From the NCBI RefSeq assembly GCF_014196055.1, contig NZ_JACICY010000006.1, positions 62,001 to 126,000 of the forward strand: a stretch of 64,000 nucleotides of DNA, written 5' to 3'. Below, piece after piece: positions 18,254 through 28,521 of the stretch. The stretch comes from Novosphingobium hassiacum. GTDB taxonomy: Bacteria > Pseudomonadota > Alphaproteobacteria > Sphingomonadales > Sphingomonadaceae. The translations under genes were made by a program, and so were the position numbers. The notes beneath the pieces are model-generated. The model worked only from the letters and a program-made list of their open reading frames with translations, was not told the origin of the DNA and made no database searches. Numbering within the stretch: position 1 is the first letter of the stretch; every line of letters begins with the position of its first letter.

Positions 18254-19491
18254 GCCAGTTGCCCCTGTACGCCCACCGGAGCGCGGGCTTCGACCTGAAT
18301 TATGTCCATGATCGGTTCCGCGCCGAAGCTCTCGACGAGGTCGGCGAGATCGCTGACGGCGTTGGGAAGCCCGCAGTTCCAAGCCGCGTGAGCGGCGTTA
18401 GCGAGTGCCTGCGGGTGCTGGGCGATGGCCTGAATCTGGACGCAGATGTCCTTGGACAGCTTCTGGATATGGTCGGCCCGTTCGCTCATGATCGCGTTGC
18501 GGCGGTCGCCCGAATAGGCGTCCGGGTCGACTACCGTGGCGGCGGGCTGACGGATCGCGCGTGCGCCGCCTGCGGTGACGATCTCGCGCGTGTTGGCGGT
18601 CTGGTGATCGTCGGTAGCACCGGGCAGCGGGATCAGGATCGCGGGGCGGCCGACGGCGGTGAGTTCCGCGATGGTCGAGGCTCCGGCGCGGCCGATGAAC
18701 AGGTGCGTACCCGCAAGCCGCGCCTGCATGTCTTCGAAGTAGGTGCCGAGTTCGGCCGGGATTTCATGCTTGGCGTAGCGGGCGCGGACCATTTCGAGGT
18801 CTTCGGCGCGGCATTGTTGGGTGACCTGCAGACGGTGCCGCAGGGCGGGCGGGAGCATCGCCAGCGCATCGGGCACGACTTCGGACAGGATCGACGCGCC
18901 CTGGCTGCCGCCGGTGACGAGCACGCGGAACAGGCTGTCTTCGGTGAACTCGGGGAAGGCCTGCCCACGCAGCGCGAGCACTTCGGGACGCACCGGATTG
19001 CCGACGCGGTGGACCTTGCCCCACAACTTTGGATCGAGCCGTTCGACATCGCCATAAGCCGTGGCGATGGCATCGACACGCTGGGCAAGGAAGCGGTTGA
19101 CCCGGCCGAGCACGGCATTCTGTTCGTGAATGACGGTGGGCACCTTGGCCGCGCGCGCGGCGAGCAAGGCGGGCAGCGCGGGGTAGCCGCCGAAGCCGAT
19201 CACGCACGATGGCTCGAAGCTGTCGAACAGGCGCAGCGCCATGGCGCGGCCTTGAAGGATCGACCTGATGGCCTTCCACCAGCCGAGCGGGTTCTTGGTC
19301 ATGCGGCCAGCGGGAAGGACATGCGCGGGCAGGAAATCGGGCTTGCCCGGAATCTTCGCGCCGCGATCGTCGGTGACCAGCGCGACGTGGTGGCCGCGCC
19401 GTTCGAGTTCGACCGCCAGCGCGAACGCGGGGATCAGGTGTCCGCCTGTACCGCCTGCCGCGAGGACGTAGTGACGCGAGACGACGCTCAT
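18250..19491 (-). CDS. murG: Lipid II synthase MurG (GlcNAc transferase)
   Basis: Transfers GlcNAc from UDP-GlcNAc to lipid I at the inner leaflet. It shows the GT28 N-domain motif [12 protein letters not shown], the HEQNAVLG loop, and the C-domain GGSQGA motif with the donor-binding region [13 protein letters not shown]. At 413 residues it is longer than most MurG proteins (about 355-380). The extra length is at the C-terminus: after about residue 330 the sequence ([17 protein letters not shown] onward) does not look like the usual short ending. It overlaps ftsW by 4 bases upstream and murC by 4 downstream. Confidence 0.96.
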   Translation of the reverse strand: MSVVSRHYVLAAGGTGGHLIPAFALAVELERRGHHVALVTDDRGAKIPGKPDFLPAHVLPAGRMTKNPLGWWKAIRSILQGRAMALRLFDSFEPSCVIGFGGYPALPALLAARAAKVPTVIHEQNAVLGRVNRFLAQRVDAIATAYGDVERLDPKLWGKVHRVGNPVRPEVLALRGQAFPEFTEDSLFRVLVTGGSQGASILSEVVPDALAMLPPALRHRLQVTQQCRAEDLEMVRARYAKHEIPAELGTYFEDMQARLAGTHLFIGRAGASTIAELTAVGRPAILIPLPGATDDHQTANTREIVTAGGARAIRQPAATVVDPDAYSGDRRNAIMSERADHIQKLSKDICVQIQAIAQHPQALANAAHAAWNCGLPNAVSDLADLVESFGAEPIMDIIQVEARAPVGVQGQLA

Positions 19492-20723
19492 TTGCGCACC
19501 ATGTCCGTCAGCCCGAACTTTTCACGCGAGAGGTAGGGGTTGCGGCGGGTAATCGCGAGCAGCAGGCCGACGCCGGTCAGCAGTGCGATGGTCGACGATC
19601 CGCCGTAACTGATGAGCGGCAAGGTCATGCCTTTCGAGGGGAACAATTGCAGGTTGACGAGGATGTTGATGAAGGCTTGCCCAACCAACTGCGCGGTGAG
19701 GCCCGCCGCTGCGAGGATCGTGAACAGGTCTTCTTCATCGAGCAGGCGGATCAGCACGCGCAGCGCGATCATGCAATAGACCACCACCACCACGGCGCAG
19801 GCGATCAGCCCGAATTCCTCTCCGATCACCGAAAAGATGTAGTCGGTGTGCGCTTCGGGCAGCGCGTTCTTGCGCGCACCGAGCCACAGCCCCGCCCCGC
19901 TCCACCCGCCATTGAGCAAGGTACGCATGGCCAGATCGACCTGGTCGAATTCGCTGCCGCCCGAAATGAACGCGTCGATGCGGTGCGTGGCGTTGGGATA
20001 GAGGAAGTAAGCCGCGATCACCGCCAGCACCCCTGCCCCCATCGACCACAGCACCTTGTTGATCGACAGGCCCGAGAGCAGCACCAGCACGAACCACACC
20101 CCAGCAAACAGCACGGTCGAGCCGAAGTCCGGCTGGGCCATCAGCAGGGCACCGACCAGCCCCATGATCCCGATGGTGATCGGGATGACGGGGATGTTGG
20201 GATCGCGCACGCGCCACGACAGGATCCATGCAATCGCGATGGCAAAGCCGGGCTTGAGGAATTCCGACGGCTGCAGGCTGAAGCCGATCCACAACCAGCG
20301 TTTCGCGCCCTTGACCTCGCTGCCGACGAGCGGAACGAGGACGAGGGCGACGATCATTGCAGCGGCGAGCAGGATCGCGCCGCGCCGCGCCGCTTCCTTG
20401 GGCAGAACCGAGGCGAAGAACATCGCGACAAGGCCCACCGCGACCCAGCGCAAGTGAATCCAGAAGAAGTAGAGATCGCCCAGCTTCTTTGCGCTGGTCG
20501 ACAAGCGATGCGCGCTGGCAGGCGAAGCGGACGCGACCGCGACGGTGCCGATCGCCACGAGAAACAGGATAAGGCCGAGCAGCACACGATCGATCTCGCG
20601 CCACCAGATCAGCAATTCGCTGCGGCGGCTGCGACGAAAACGCGCGCCATGGCCGACGACGCGGACGCCGCCTTCGGGCATTGTCGTGGTGACGAGGCGC
20701 GTGGGGGTGGGTGCGGTGCTCAA
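19488..20723 (-). CDS. ftsW: Septal peptidoglycan polymerase FtsW
   Basis: SEDS family glycosyltransferase that polymerises lipid II at the septum with FtsI. It is a polytopic protein of about ten transmembrane helices. SEDS hallmarks include KGAKRWLWIGF after helix 4, QPSEFLKPGFAI, AQPDFGSTVL, and LPEAHTDYIFSVIGEEFG near the C-terminal third, plus PLISYGGSS at the end. The preferred start is TTG at 20723, overlapping the murD stop as TTGA with GGGAG 7 bases upstream (411 residues). An ATG at 20744 inside murD and an ATG at 20681 are alternatives. Confidence 0.95.
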   Translation of the reverse strand: MSTAPTPTRLVTTTMPEGGVRVVGHGARFRRSRRSELLIWWREIDRVLLGLILFLVAIGTVAVASASPASAHRLSTSAKKLGDLYFFWIHLRWVAVGLVAMFFASVLPKEAARRGAILLAAAMIVALVLVPLVGSEVKGAKRWLWIGFSLQPSEFLKPGFAIAIAWILSWRVRDPNIPVIPITIGIMGLVGALLMAQPDFGSTVLFAGVWFVLVLLSGLSINKVLWSMGAGVLAVIAAYFLYPNATHRIDAFISGGSEFDQVDLAMRTLLNGGWSGAGLWLGARKNALPEAHTDYIFSVIGEEFGLIACAVVVVVYCMIALRVLIRLLDEEDLFTILAAAGLTAQLVGQAFINILVNLQLFPSKGMTLPLISYGGSSTIALLTGVGLLLAITRRNPYLSREKFGLTDMVRK

Positions 20724-22051
20724 TTGCTGGCTCCCGGCGGGCATGGTGCCTCGCGGTCCTCGATCAGGGCTTCGACGATCTGGCGGAAGCTGTCGCCGCG
20801 CGCCTCGAAATCGCGGAACTGGTCGAAGCTGGCGCAGGCTGGTGACAACATGACCACGTCTCCGGGATGGGCGGCTTCCATCGCCTGGCGCACCGCGTCG
20901 CACAGCATCTCGCTGCGGCTGACGGGCATGACCGGCTCGAGGATCTGGGCGAAGCGGGGACCAGCCTCGCCGATGGTGTAGGCCGCTACGACATTGCCGA
21001 AATAGGGCGCGCACTCGTCGAGGTCGTCGCTTTTGGGCAACCCGCCGAGGATCCAGTGGATGCGTGGGTACGCTCCCAAGGCGGGCGCGGTGGAGGCGGG
21101 ATTGGTCGCCTTGCTATCGTTGACGTAGAGCACGCCGCCTGCCTCGGCCACGCGCTCCATCCGGTGCGGCAACCCGACGAAGCTGGCAAGCGCGGGGCGC
21201 CAGACGTCTTCGCCGATGCCAAGCTGCCGTGCGATCTCGACCGCGATGGCGGCGTTCTGGAGGTTATGTGGGCCTTGCAGCGAGGGCCAGTCGGGCTGGC
21301 CCTGAAGCGTTGCGGGTTCGACGATGTGGACCGTGCCGAAGGGGCGGCCGCTCGCGGTTTCGCGCGCGATGGCAAGCGTATGCTCGTCACCCTGGCCGAA
21401 CACGGCGTGCTGGCCGGACGTCTGCATCGCGAACAGGCGCGCCTTGGACGCGGCGTAACCGGCGAAGCCGTCATAGCGGTCGAGATGATCGGGGCTGAGG
21501 TTGATCAGTGCGGCGACATCGCAGGCGAGGCTTAGCGTGAGATCGATCTGGTAGCTCGACAGTTCGAGCACGTAGACGCCGCCTTCGGGCAGTGGTTCCT
21601 GCCCCAGGATCGGCAACCCGATGTTGCCACCGATGCGTGTGGGCAAGCCCGCGGCTTCGCAGATGTGGTGGACCAGCATCGTCGTGGTCGACTTGCCGTT
21701 GGTGCCGGTGATGCCGACGACGCGGTGCGCCGGCAGGTCGGCGCGGGCGCGGGCGAACAGTTCAATGTCGCCGATGACCGGCACACCGGCGGCGCGAGCA
21801 TGGTCGGCGATGGGATGGCGGTTGAGCGGGACCCCGGGTGAGACGACCACGCCGTCGAAGCCCGCAAGGTCCATCGTCAGCGGATCGGCAATGTCGGCGC
21901 GGCCTTCGAACGCGGCGCGTGGTTCCTCGCGGCTGTCCCACACGGTGACATGCGCGCCGCTTGCCAGCAGGCTCTCGACGCTGGCAAGCCCCGAGCGGGC
22001 AAGGCCAAGCACCGCGAACCGTTTGTCGGCAAAGGCGCGCGACGTGATCAT
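20720..22051 (-). CDS. murD: UDP-N-acetylmuramoyl-L-alanine--D-glutamate ligase
   Basis: Adds D-Glu to UDP-MurNAc-L-Ala. The 443-residue protein shows the N-terminal motif [12 protein letters not shown], the P-loop [10 protein letters not shown] (about 113-120), and the central LELSSYQID and [10 protein letters not shown] motifs typical of MurD. The C-terminal domain has [10 protein letters not shown] and [11 protein letters not shown]. The ATG overlaps the mraY stop as ATGA. Confidence 0.97.
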   Translation of the reverse strand: MITSRAFADKRFAVLGLARSGLASVESLLASGAHVTVWDSREEPRAAFEGRADIADPLTMDLAGFDGVVVSPGVPLNRHPIADHARAAGVPVIGDIELFARARADLPAHRVVGITGTNGKSTTTMLVHHICEAAGLPTRIGGNIGLPILGQEPLPEGGVYVLELSSYQIDLTLSLACDVAALINLSPDHLDRYDGFAGYAASKARLFAMQTSGQHAVFGQGDEHTLAIARETASGRPFGTVHIVEPATLQGQPDWPSLQGPHNLQNAAIAVEIARQLGIGEDVWRPALASFVGLPHRMERVAEAGGVLYVNDSKATNPASTAPALGAYPRIHWILGGLPKSDDLDECAPYFGNVVAAYTIGEAGPRFAQILEPVMPVSRSEMLCDAVRQAMEAAHPGDVVMLSPACASFDQFRDFEARGDSFRQIVEALIEDREAPCPPGASN

Positions 22052-23112
22052 CGCACCTTGAGCGTGGCAAGGCCCAGCAGCGCGAGCACGATCGAGACGA
22101 TCCAGAAGCGGATGACGACCGTCGATTCCTTCCAGCCTAGCTGTTCGAAGTGGTGGTGAATCGGAGCCATGCGGAACACGCGCTTGCCGGTGCGCTTGTA
22201 GACCGCGACCTGCACGATGACCGAGACGGCCTCCACCACGAACAGCCCGCCGACGATGGCGAGCACGATTTCGTGATGCGCGGCGACCGCGATCACACCA
22301 AGTGCTCCACCAAGCGCGAGGCTGCCGGTGTCACCCATGAACACGGCGGCGGGCGGGGCGTTGAACCACAGGAAGGCAAGCCCTGCGCCCATCATCGCGG
22401 CGCAGAAGATCGCGAGTTCGCCCGCACCCTTGACGTGGGGGATGCCGAGGTAGCTCGAATAGTCCACGCGCCCTGCCAGATAAGCGATGATGGCGAAGGT
22501 GCCTGCGGCGATGATCACCGGCATGATCGCCAGGCCATCGAGCCCGTCGGTCAGGTTTACCGCATTGCCCGCGCCGACGATCACGAAGATCGCGAACAGG
22601 TAATAGAACGGACCGAGCGGGATGTAGAGGTTGCTGAACACCGGCACGTAGAGGTTGGTCTCACCCACCGCGAGCCATGCCGCGATGGCCGCAACGACGA
22701 ATTCACCAAGCAGACGAGTACGAGCCGATACGCCCTTGTGCGCGTACTTCGTGACCTTGTCGTAGTCGTCGAGGAAGCCGATCAGGCCAAAGCCGAGCGT
22801 GACCACGGCGCAGGCCCAGATGTGGCGGCTGGTGATGTCCATCCACAGCAGCACCGACAGCGTCAGCGCGGTGACGATCAGCAGTCCGCCCATGGTCGGC
22901 GTGCCGCGCTTGGCGAGGTGGGTTTGAGGCCCGTCCTCACGGATCGGCTGGCCCTTGCCCTGACGCACGCGGAGCATGTTGATGAAGCGCGGACCGATGA
23001 TCAGCCCGATCACCAGCGCGGTCAGCAATGTCGCACCGGCACGAAAGGTCTGGTAGCGGATGAGGTTGCTGAACCCCTCGAATTGAAGCCATTGCGCCAG
23101 CAGGTAGAGCAT
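22048..23112 (-). CDS. mraY: Phospho-N-acetylmuramoyl-pentapeptide transferase
   Basis: Integral membrane transferase that makes lipid I from UDP-MurNAc-pentapeptide and undecaprenyl phosphate. The 354-residue protein has about ten transmembrane helices. It has the MraY signatures KRGTPTMGG, the metal/substrate aspartates FLDDYDK and [22 protein letters not shown], and the [12 protein letters not shown] loop near the C-terminus. Its ATG follows the murF TGA directly with no gap. It overlaps murD by 4 bases. Confidence 0.97.
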   Translation of the reverse strand: MLYLLAQWLQFEGFSNLIRYQTFRAGATLLTALVIGLIIGPRFINMLRVRQGKGQPIREDGPQTHLAKRGTPTMGGLLIVTALTLSVLLWMDITSRHIWACAVVTLGFGLIGFLDDYDKVTKYAHKGVSARTRLLGEFVVAAIAAWLAVGETNLYVPVFSNLYIPLGPFYYLFAIFVIVGAGNAVNLTDGLDGLAIMPVIIAAGTFAIIAYLAGRVDYSSYLGIPHVKGAGELAIFCAAMMGAGLAFLWFNAPPAAVFMGDTGSLALGGALGVIAVAAHHEIVLAIVGGLFVVEAVSVIVQVAVYKRTGKRVFRMAPIHHHFEQLGWKESTVVIRFWIVSIVLALLGLATLKVR

Positions 23113-24582
23113 TCATTGTTCCCTGGCGGTGAGCGACCGCACGAGCGCTCCCAGACCGACCGAGTTGGACCCCTTGACGAGGATGGCATCGCCACCCCGT
23201 ACGCCATCGGCAGCGAGACATTGAGCCGCTTCTGCCGTGTCCTGCACATGCGCCACATCGATTGTAGCGGCAAGCGCGGGGCCAGTGCTTTTCCCCAGCG
23301 CGCGCGCCAGTGCAGCCATTTCGGGTCCGACGAGGATCAGGCGATCGACCTTTGCCGCGATGACAGGGGCGGCAAGGTCTGCATGATAGCGGGCCTCGTC
23401 GGCGCCGAGTTCACGCATCGCGCCGAGGATTGCGACGCGACGGGTGGCGGAAGTCTCACCCAATTGCTGCAAAGTGACTGTCATCGAGGCCGGGTTGGCG
23501 TTGTAGCTTTCGTCGATGAGCAGCGCTTGGCCCGACCCATCGCCATCGGCTGCGGGAATGGTGTGGCGCGCGCCGCGACCGGCGAGGCCTTCCATTTCAG
23601 CAAGCGCGAGGCCCGCTGCGCCGAGATCGCCGCCGATAGCCTCGACTGCGGCCATGACCGCGAGCGAGTTGGCCACCCAGTGCGCACCGGGCATGGCGAT
23701 GGTGTAGCAGACCTTGCGGCCGCCGAGGTCTGCTGTGACCAGCGTGCCGCCGCAGCTTGCGGGGATCGCGTCGATCAGGCGGACGTCGGCATTGGCTCCC
23801 GAGCCGAAGGCGATGACGCGTCCGGCGTGACGTGCGGCCTTGGCGCGGAGACGTTCGTAGTGCGGGCTATCTGCGGGGATGATCGCAACGCCGCCGGGTT
23901 CGAGACCCTCGAAGATCTCTCCCTTGGCGTCGGCGATGGCTTCCTCGCCTGTGAAGTGCCCGATGTGGGCAGGCGCGATAGTGGTGACGACGGCGACATG
24001 GGGGCGAACGAGGCGGGTGAGCGCGGAAAGCTCGCCTGCGTGGTTCATGCCCATCTCGAACACGCCGAAGCGGGTCGCGGCGGGCATGCGCGCCAGACTG
24101 AGCGGAACGCCGACGTGGTTGTTGTAGCTCTTGACCGAGCGGTGCGCGCGGCCACGGCTGCCCCGGTCGAGCGCGGCGTAGAGTGCCTCCTTGACGCCGG
24201 TCTTGCCTGCTGAGCCGGTGACTCCGATTATGCCAGCATCTACCCGATTTCGCGCAGCTTTTGCCAGATCCTCAAGTGCGCTTGAGGTATTTGAAACAAG
24301 CACGTGCGAACCGAAGCAGGCGTGCTCAACGACTGCGCCCGGAGCGCCGCGCCCGTAAGCGCCCTCGAGGTAGCGGTGGCCGTCCGATGCTTCCCCCTTG
24401 AGCGCAAAGAACAGGTCGCCTTCGACGACTTCGCGGCTGTCGATGGCGATGCCCGAGACGGCGAACGGGGCGCTGGCGCGGCCACCGGTGGCTGCGGCGA
24501 TTTCGTCGCTGGTCCAAAGCGCAAGACCTGCCGCGTCGGACAGGTCATCGGGCCATTCGATAAGGGCTGGGTTGGCGGTCAT
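23113..24582 (-). CDS. murF: UDP-MurNAc-tripeptide--D-alanyl-D-alanine ligase
   Basis: Adds the D-Ala-D-Ala dipeptide to complete the pentapeptide precursor. The 489-residue product has the Mur ligase P-loop GVTGSAGKTGVKEAL near 120, MGMNHAGELSALT, and the C-terminal DESYNANPASM motif. ATG at 24582 overlaps the murE stop as ATGA, with GGGAG 8 bases upstream; a GTG three codons earlier is less likely. mraY follows without a gap. Confidence 0.96.
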   Translation of the reverse strand: MTANPALIEWPDDLSDAAGLALWTSDEIAAATGGRASAPFAVSGIAIDSREVVEGDLFFALKGEASDGHRYLEGAYGRGAPGAVVEHACFGSHVLVSNTSSALEDLAKAARNRVDAGIIGVTGSAGKTGVKEALYAALDRGSRGRAHRSVKSYNNHVGVPLSLARMPAATRFGVFEMGMNHAGELSALTRLVRPHVAVVTTIAPAHIGHFTGEEAIADAKGEIFEGLEPGGVAIIPADSPHYERLRAKAARHAGRVIAFGSGANADVRLIDAIPASCGGTLVTADLGGRKVCYTIAMPGAHWVANSLAVMAAVEAIGGDLGAAGLALAEMEGLAGRGARHTIPAADGDGSGQALLIDESYNANPASMTVTLQQLGETSATRRVAILGAMRELGADEARYHADLAAPVIAAKVDRLILVGPEMAALARALGKSTGPALAATIDVAHVQDTAEAAQCLAADGVRGGDAILVKGSNSVGLGALVRSLTAREQ

Positions 24583-26027
24583 GTGGTGCACTCCCTTGCG
24601 ACTTGCACGTCGTCAAACGGCAGGACTCGCATCGCATCGCCCCGCCCGACTATCTGCCCCTGCTCATGCCCCTTGCCCGCGACGAGCACGATATCGTCGC
24701 GCCCGGCCTCCGATATTGCCGCAGCGATGGCGCTGCGGCGGTCCCCTATTTCACGCGCGGCGTCGTCACAGCCCGCCATGATCGCGGCGCGGATCGCGGC
24801 TGCGTCCTCGCCGCGCGGATTGTCGTCAGTGACGATGACGAGGTCCGACCCGGCACAGGCTGCGTGCCCCATTTCCGGGCGCTTGCCTTCGTCGCGATCG
24901 CCGCCTGCGCCGAATACGGTGATCAGGCGGCCCTTCACATGCGCGCGCAGTGCGGCAATGGCGGCCTCGATCGCATCCGGCGTGTGCGCGTAATCGACGT
25001 AGACCGGTGCGCCTGCACGGTTGATCGCGGCGCGTTCGAGCCGACCGCGTACCGGCTGGAGCCTTGGCAGCGCGTCGAACACCTGTGCGTCGCTCATGCC
25101 CGATGCCATGGCCAAGCCCGCCGCGACCAGCGCATTGGCGGCCTGATAGGCTCCGATCAGCGGCAGGTTGACCTTGCGCGCCCTGCCCTCGCATTCAATC
25201 TCGAGCATCTGCCCGAGTTGGGTCGGCGTACGGGCGAGCAGGCGGATCGAGGTCCCCTGCTCGCCCACGCTGAGCAGCCGCAGACCCCTTGCGCGGACGT
25301 GCTCGACTGCCTCTGCCGACCATGCATCGTCCATCCACACGACGGCAGTGCCGCCGTCATCTACGACGGTGTCGAACAGGCGCATCTTGGCCGCGAAATA
25401 GTCCTCCATCGTCTCGTGGTAGTCGAGATGATCGCGGCTGAGGTTGGTGAAGGCGCCCGCAACGACGCGCAGGCCCTCGTTGCGGAATTGCGAGAGGCCG
25501 TGGCTGGACGCTTCGTAAGCGACGTGCGTTACGCCTTCACGCGCTAGGCCGGTCATGTTGGCGAGGAAGGTGACGATGTCGGGCGTCGTCAGCCCCGTCG
25601 AGATGCTCTCATCCGCCGTGGTAACGCCGAGCGTGCCGATCGATGCCGCCGCGTATCCGCCCATACGCCAGATCTGCCGGGTCATTTCGGCGGTCGAGGT
25701 CTTGCCGTTGGTGCCGGTCACCGCAACGACGGTTTCAGGGACGGGTTGGAAAAACTGCGCGGCGAGCGCGGCAAAGGCGCGGCGCGGTTCGGCGTCGGCG
25801 ACGTGGTGTGCGCCATGAACGGTAGCTTGCGGACGCGCGACAATGGCCACCGCGCCTGCCTTGACCGCGTCGGCGATGAAATCCTCACCGTTGAAGCGCG
25901 TGCCGGGGAATGCGCCGAAGATCGTGCCGGGCGCGACCTTGCGGTGATCGATGGCAAACCCGGTGACGTTGGCGTCCGCCTCCGCTGGCGGAAACCCTGC
26001 CGCGTCAAGGATTGCGCCGAGCTTCAT
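24579..26027 (-). CDS. murE: UDP-MurNAc-L-Ala-D-Glu--meso-diaminopimelate ligase
   Basis: Adds the third stem-peptide residue. The 482-residue protein shows the P-loop VTGTNGKTST and the YEASSHGL motif. DNPR (in VTDDNPRGEDA) is the substrate motif that in characterised MurE enzymes goes with meso-diaminopimelate rather than lysine. That implies Gram-negative type peptidoglycan here. The ATG at 26027 overlaps the ftsI stop as ATGA and sets the start; the frame remains open upstream inside ftsI. Confidence 0.96.
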   Translation of the reverse strand: MKLGAILDAAGFPPAEADANVTGFAIDHRKVAPGTIFGAFPGTRFNGEDFIADAVKAGAVAIVARPQATVHGAHHVADAEPRRAFAALAAQFFQPVPETVVAVTGTNGKTSTAEMTRQIWRMGGYAAASIGTLGVTTADESISTGLTTPDIVTFLANMTGLAREGVTHVAYEASSHGLSQFRNEGLRVVAGAFTNLSRDHLDYHETMEDYFAAKMRLFDTVVDDGGTAVVWMDDAWSAEAVEHVRARGLRLLSVGEQGTSIRLLARTPTQLGQMLEIECEGRARKVNLPLIGAYQAANALVAAGLAMASGMSDAQVFDALPRLQPVRGRLERAAINRAGAPVYVDYAHTPDAIEAAIAALRAHVKGRLITVFGAGGDRDEGKRPEMGHAACAGSDLVIVTDDNPRGEDAAAIRAAIMAGCDDAAREIGDRRSAIAAAISEAGRDDIVLVAGKGHEQGQIVGRGDAMRVLPFDDVQVARECTT

Positions 26028-27769
26028 TCGCCCTTCCCGTTGCCGACCAGCGGCGAAAGGTCGGAGATGTCGATGTCGCGGCTGTCGTCCGGCACAACCC
26101 CGAGCAGCGGCCCGATGCGCGGGATAAGGCGACCAACGATCGGTCCAGTGTTCCACGCGGCGGTACGCTGGAACGAGGTGGCCGCGGTGCCTTTGGGTTC
26201 ATCAAGCATGGCGACCACGACATAGCGTGGCTTGTCCATCGGGAACGCAGCAGCAAATGTTGCGATCAGCGAGGTGCGGTTGTAGCCGCCCTTGCCGCCG
26301 GGCTTTTCAGCCGATCCGGTCTTGCCGCCGACCCGGAAGCCCTGCGCGTTCGCGCTGCGGCCGGTGCCATCGACGACGATCATCCGCAGCAACTGGCGCA
26401 TGCGTGCGCTGGTCGAAGCCTTGAAAACGCGACGCCCTGCCGCAACGTGGGCTGGATCGACCTTGTAGAGGGTGGCCGGCCGCCAGATGCCGCCGTTGAC
26501 AAGAGCGCTGTAGCCCGCTGCCAGATGAAGCGGGGTAACCGCGATGCCGTGGCCATAGCTGACCGTCATCGTCGTGATGCGCGCCCAGTCGCCGTTCTTG
26601 TCAGTGCCGCGCGGCCACAGCGGGAAGCCTCGGGCCGGCAGTTCGATATAAGGCCGCTCATTCATGCCGAGCGCTGCCATAGTCCGCTTCAGCGCAGGCC
26701 CTCCGAGCTTGTCGGCGACTTGCGCTGTCACGATGTTCGATGAGTGGATCAGCGCCTCGGGCACGTTCAGGGACGCGCCGAAATTGTGGCTGTCACGGAT
26801 CTGGAAGCCACCGATGGCAAGCGGGCGATTGGACGGATAGCGAACCGACAGGTCGGTGATCACGCCATCGTCGATCGCCGCTGCAACCGTGAACGGCTTA
26901 AAGGTCGACCCCAGTTCGTAAACCTGATTGGTGACCTTGTTGAACACGAGATCGTTGTAGGCCATGTCCGAACGGTTGGGATTGAACGAAGGCAGCGAGG
27001 CCAGCGCGACGACTTCGCCAGTATCGACATCAAGGATCACGCCCGCCGCGCCCTTGGCCTCGGTTTCCATCATCCCGCGGCCGAGTTCGTCCTCGAGCGC
27101 GCCCTGCACACGCATGTCGATCGACAATGCGATCGGCGTGCCGCGCTGCGCCGGATCGAGCAGCCGCTTTTCGAGCACCTGCTCCATGCCGACATGGCCG
27201 CCACCTTCACCATCGACGTAGCCCAGGACGTGCGCGCCAAGCGACCCTTGCGGATAGTAGCGCTGGTTCTCGCGCGGGAATTCCAGCGCGGGCTCACCCA
27301 GAGCGTAGAGGCGGTTGGCTTCTTCGGGCATGACCCGGCGGCGCAAGTAGCTGGGCTTGTCGGACTTCAGCCGCCGGACCAGATCGTTGTAATCGGCGTC
27401 GGGAAAGATCTGGAGCAGCGCCTTGGCGACTTCCTCGGGCGACTTCACCAGCGAGGAGCCCTTTTCTCCCAGCGCCTTGGGGTTATACCACAGCGCATAG
27501 GCGGGAAATGCGCGGGCGAGCGGGAAGCCGTTGCGGTCGGTGATCTCGCCACGTGGCGGCAGCAGCGCCTCGGTGAGCGAGCGCCGTTCGGGCGCGTCCT
27601 CGAAAAATCCGAGCTGCGCGATGCGGATCAGTGCAGCAAGGCCCACGAACGCAAACAGCGCCGCCACCACGAGCACGCGCACCTTGGCCTCGACCAGCGA
27701 GCGCTGACGGACGTTGGCGAGGCGGACCCTGCCAGATGCGATGGCGGCCGAGGCGGTGAGCGCGTTCAA
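26024..27769 (-). CDS. ftsI: Septal transpeptidase FtsI (PBP3)
   Basis: Class B penicillin-binding protein that cross-links septal peptidoglycan with FtsW. The 581-residue protein has a cytoplasmic N-terminus, one membrane anchor (about 30-52), a dimerisation/pedestal domain starting at RGEITDRNG, and a transpeptidase domain. Catalytic motifs are STFK at 288-291, SSN at 343-345 and KTG at 483-485, all intact. It starts at TTG (27769) overlapping the ftsL stop as TTGA. There is no better ATG before the membrane anchor. Confidence 0.96.
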   Translation of the reverse strand: MNALTASAAIASGRVRLANVRQRSLVEAKVRVLVVAALFAFVGLAALIRIAQLGFFEDAPERRSLTEALLPPRGEITDRNGFPLARAFPAYALWYNPKALGEKGSSLVKSPEEVAKALLQIFPDADYNDLVRRLKSDKPSYLRRRVMPEEANRLYALGEPALEFPRENQRYYPQGSLGAHVLGYVDGEGGGHVGMEQVLEKRLLDPAQRGTPIALSIDMRVQGALEDELGRGMMETEAKGAAGVILDVDTGEVVALASLPSFNPNRSDMAYNDLVFNKVTNQVYELGSTFKPFTVAAAIDDGVITDLSVRYPSNRPLAIGGFQIRDSHNFGASLNVPEALIHSSNIVTAQVADKLGGPALKRTMAALGMNERPYIELPARGFPLWPRGTDKNGDWARITTMTVSYGHGIAVTPLHLAAGYSALVNGGIWRPATLYKVDPAHVAAGRRVFKASTSARMRQLLRMIVVDGTGRSANAQGFRVGGKTGSAEKPGGKGGYNRTSLIATFAAAFPMDKPRYVVVAMLDEPKGTAATSFQRTAAWNTGPIVGRLIPRIGPLLGVVPDDSRDIDISDLSPLVGNGKGE

Positions 27770-28521
27770 GTGGTTGCTTTCGCCTCCTTGCGTGTGCCGG
27801 CCTTGGGCTTGGTATCCTTTTTGGCCGACGATTTGTTTGCGACCTCGACGGGCTTGGTTTTGGCAGTGGTCTTTTGGGACGCAGCCGTCTTTTGCGACGT
27901 GTCGGCATCCTTCTTCGCGCTGGCCTTGACGGCCTTGACCGGGCGCGGCTTGTCCGAAGTCGTCTCGGCGCGAACCGGCTTACCCGAGGACACTTCGACG
28001 ACCTTGCCCAGACGGTCGTTGAGCGTTTCAACGGCCTCGGCGTGGCCCATGCGCGGGGCGCGCGGACCGTCGTCGGCATCGTCGTCGGACGCGCCGGCCT
28101 TGCGGTCGCCACTGGCGAGCGCCTTGCCCGAGAGCGGCGAGACCATCGCCGGAAATGCGGCCGAGGCGATCACGCTGTCATCCATGCTGGCGACGCGGAT
28201 CGGGGCAGGCGCATCGGGTGTCGACGGCATGCTGAGGCTGGCAAGCTGGCGCTCGCCTTCGAGGTACTGGCTGGCACCGGGCGCGGCATAGCCGAATTCG
28301 ACATCGTTCCATGCCTTGAGCTGCTGCTGGTTGGCGCGGGTTTCGAACTCGGTTTCGAGGTAGAGTTTTTCCTGCTTGAGCGCGACGATCTTTTCCTCGG
28401 CGTGGTGGACCCGGCTGCGCAGCGCGTTGACGCGGAAGGCAAGCACCAGAACGAGCGTGAAGCACAGGCCGAGCAGGACGAACCAGCCAACAGAGCGCAG
28501 GCGATTTGCCGAGGTGATCAT
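27766..28521 (-). CDS. ftsL: FtsL-like cell division protein with long basic tail
   Basis: Identity rests mainly on position between rsmH and ftsI and on topology. It has a short cytoplasmic N-terminus, one transmembrane helix (about 12-31), and then a coiled-coil-like region ([22 protein letters not shown], ending near residue 75) as in FtsL. At 251 residues it is about twice the usual FtsL length. The extra C-terminal part (from about 150) is rich in Lys/Ala/Thr/Ser with many charged residues and is probably disordered. It overlaps rsmH and ftsI by 4 bases each. Confidence 0.85.
   Translation of the reverse strand: MITSANRLRSVGWFVLLGLCFTLVLVLAFRVNALRSRVHHAEEKIVALKQEKLYLETEFETRANQQQLKAWNDVEFGYAAPGASQYLEGERQLASLSMPSTPDAPAPIRVASMDDSVIASAAFPAMVSPLSGKALASGDRKAGASDDDADDGPRAPRMGHAEAVETLNDRLGKVVEVSSGKPVRAETTSDKPRPVKAVKASAKKDADTSQKTAASQKTTAKTKPVEVANKSSAKKDTKPKAGTRKEAKATT

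Noticed and set aside
22150..24213. A long open frame of 687 codons on the + strand across mraY and murF
   Set aside because: It lies antisense to two clearly coding Mur genes. GC-rich coding sequence often leaves the opposite strand open; the translation is low-complexity (rich in R, H, D, G) with no recognisable domain.
26040..26156. Upstream extension of murE to 26156
   Set aside because: The ATGA overlap with the ftsI stop at 26024-26027 and the conserved MKLGAIL N-terminus fix the start at 26027; the extra codons are the other frame of ftsI.
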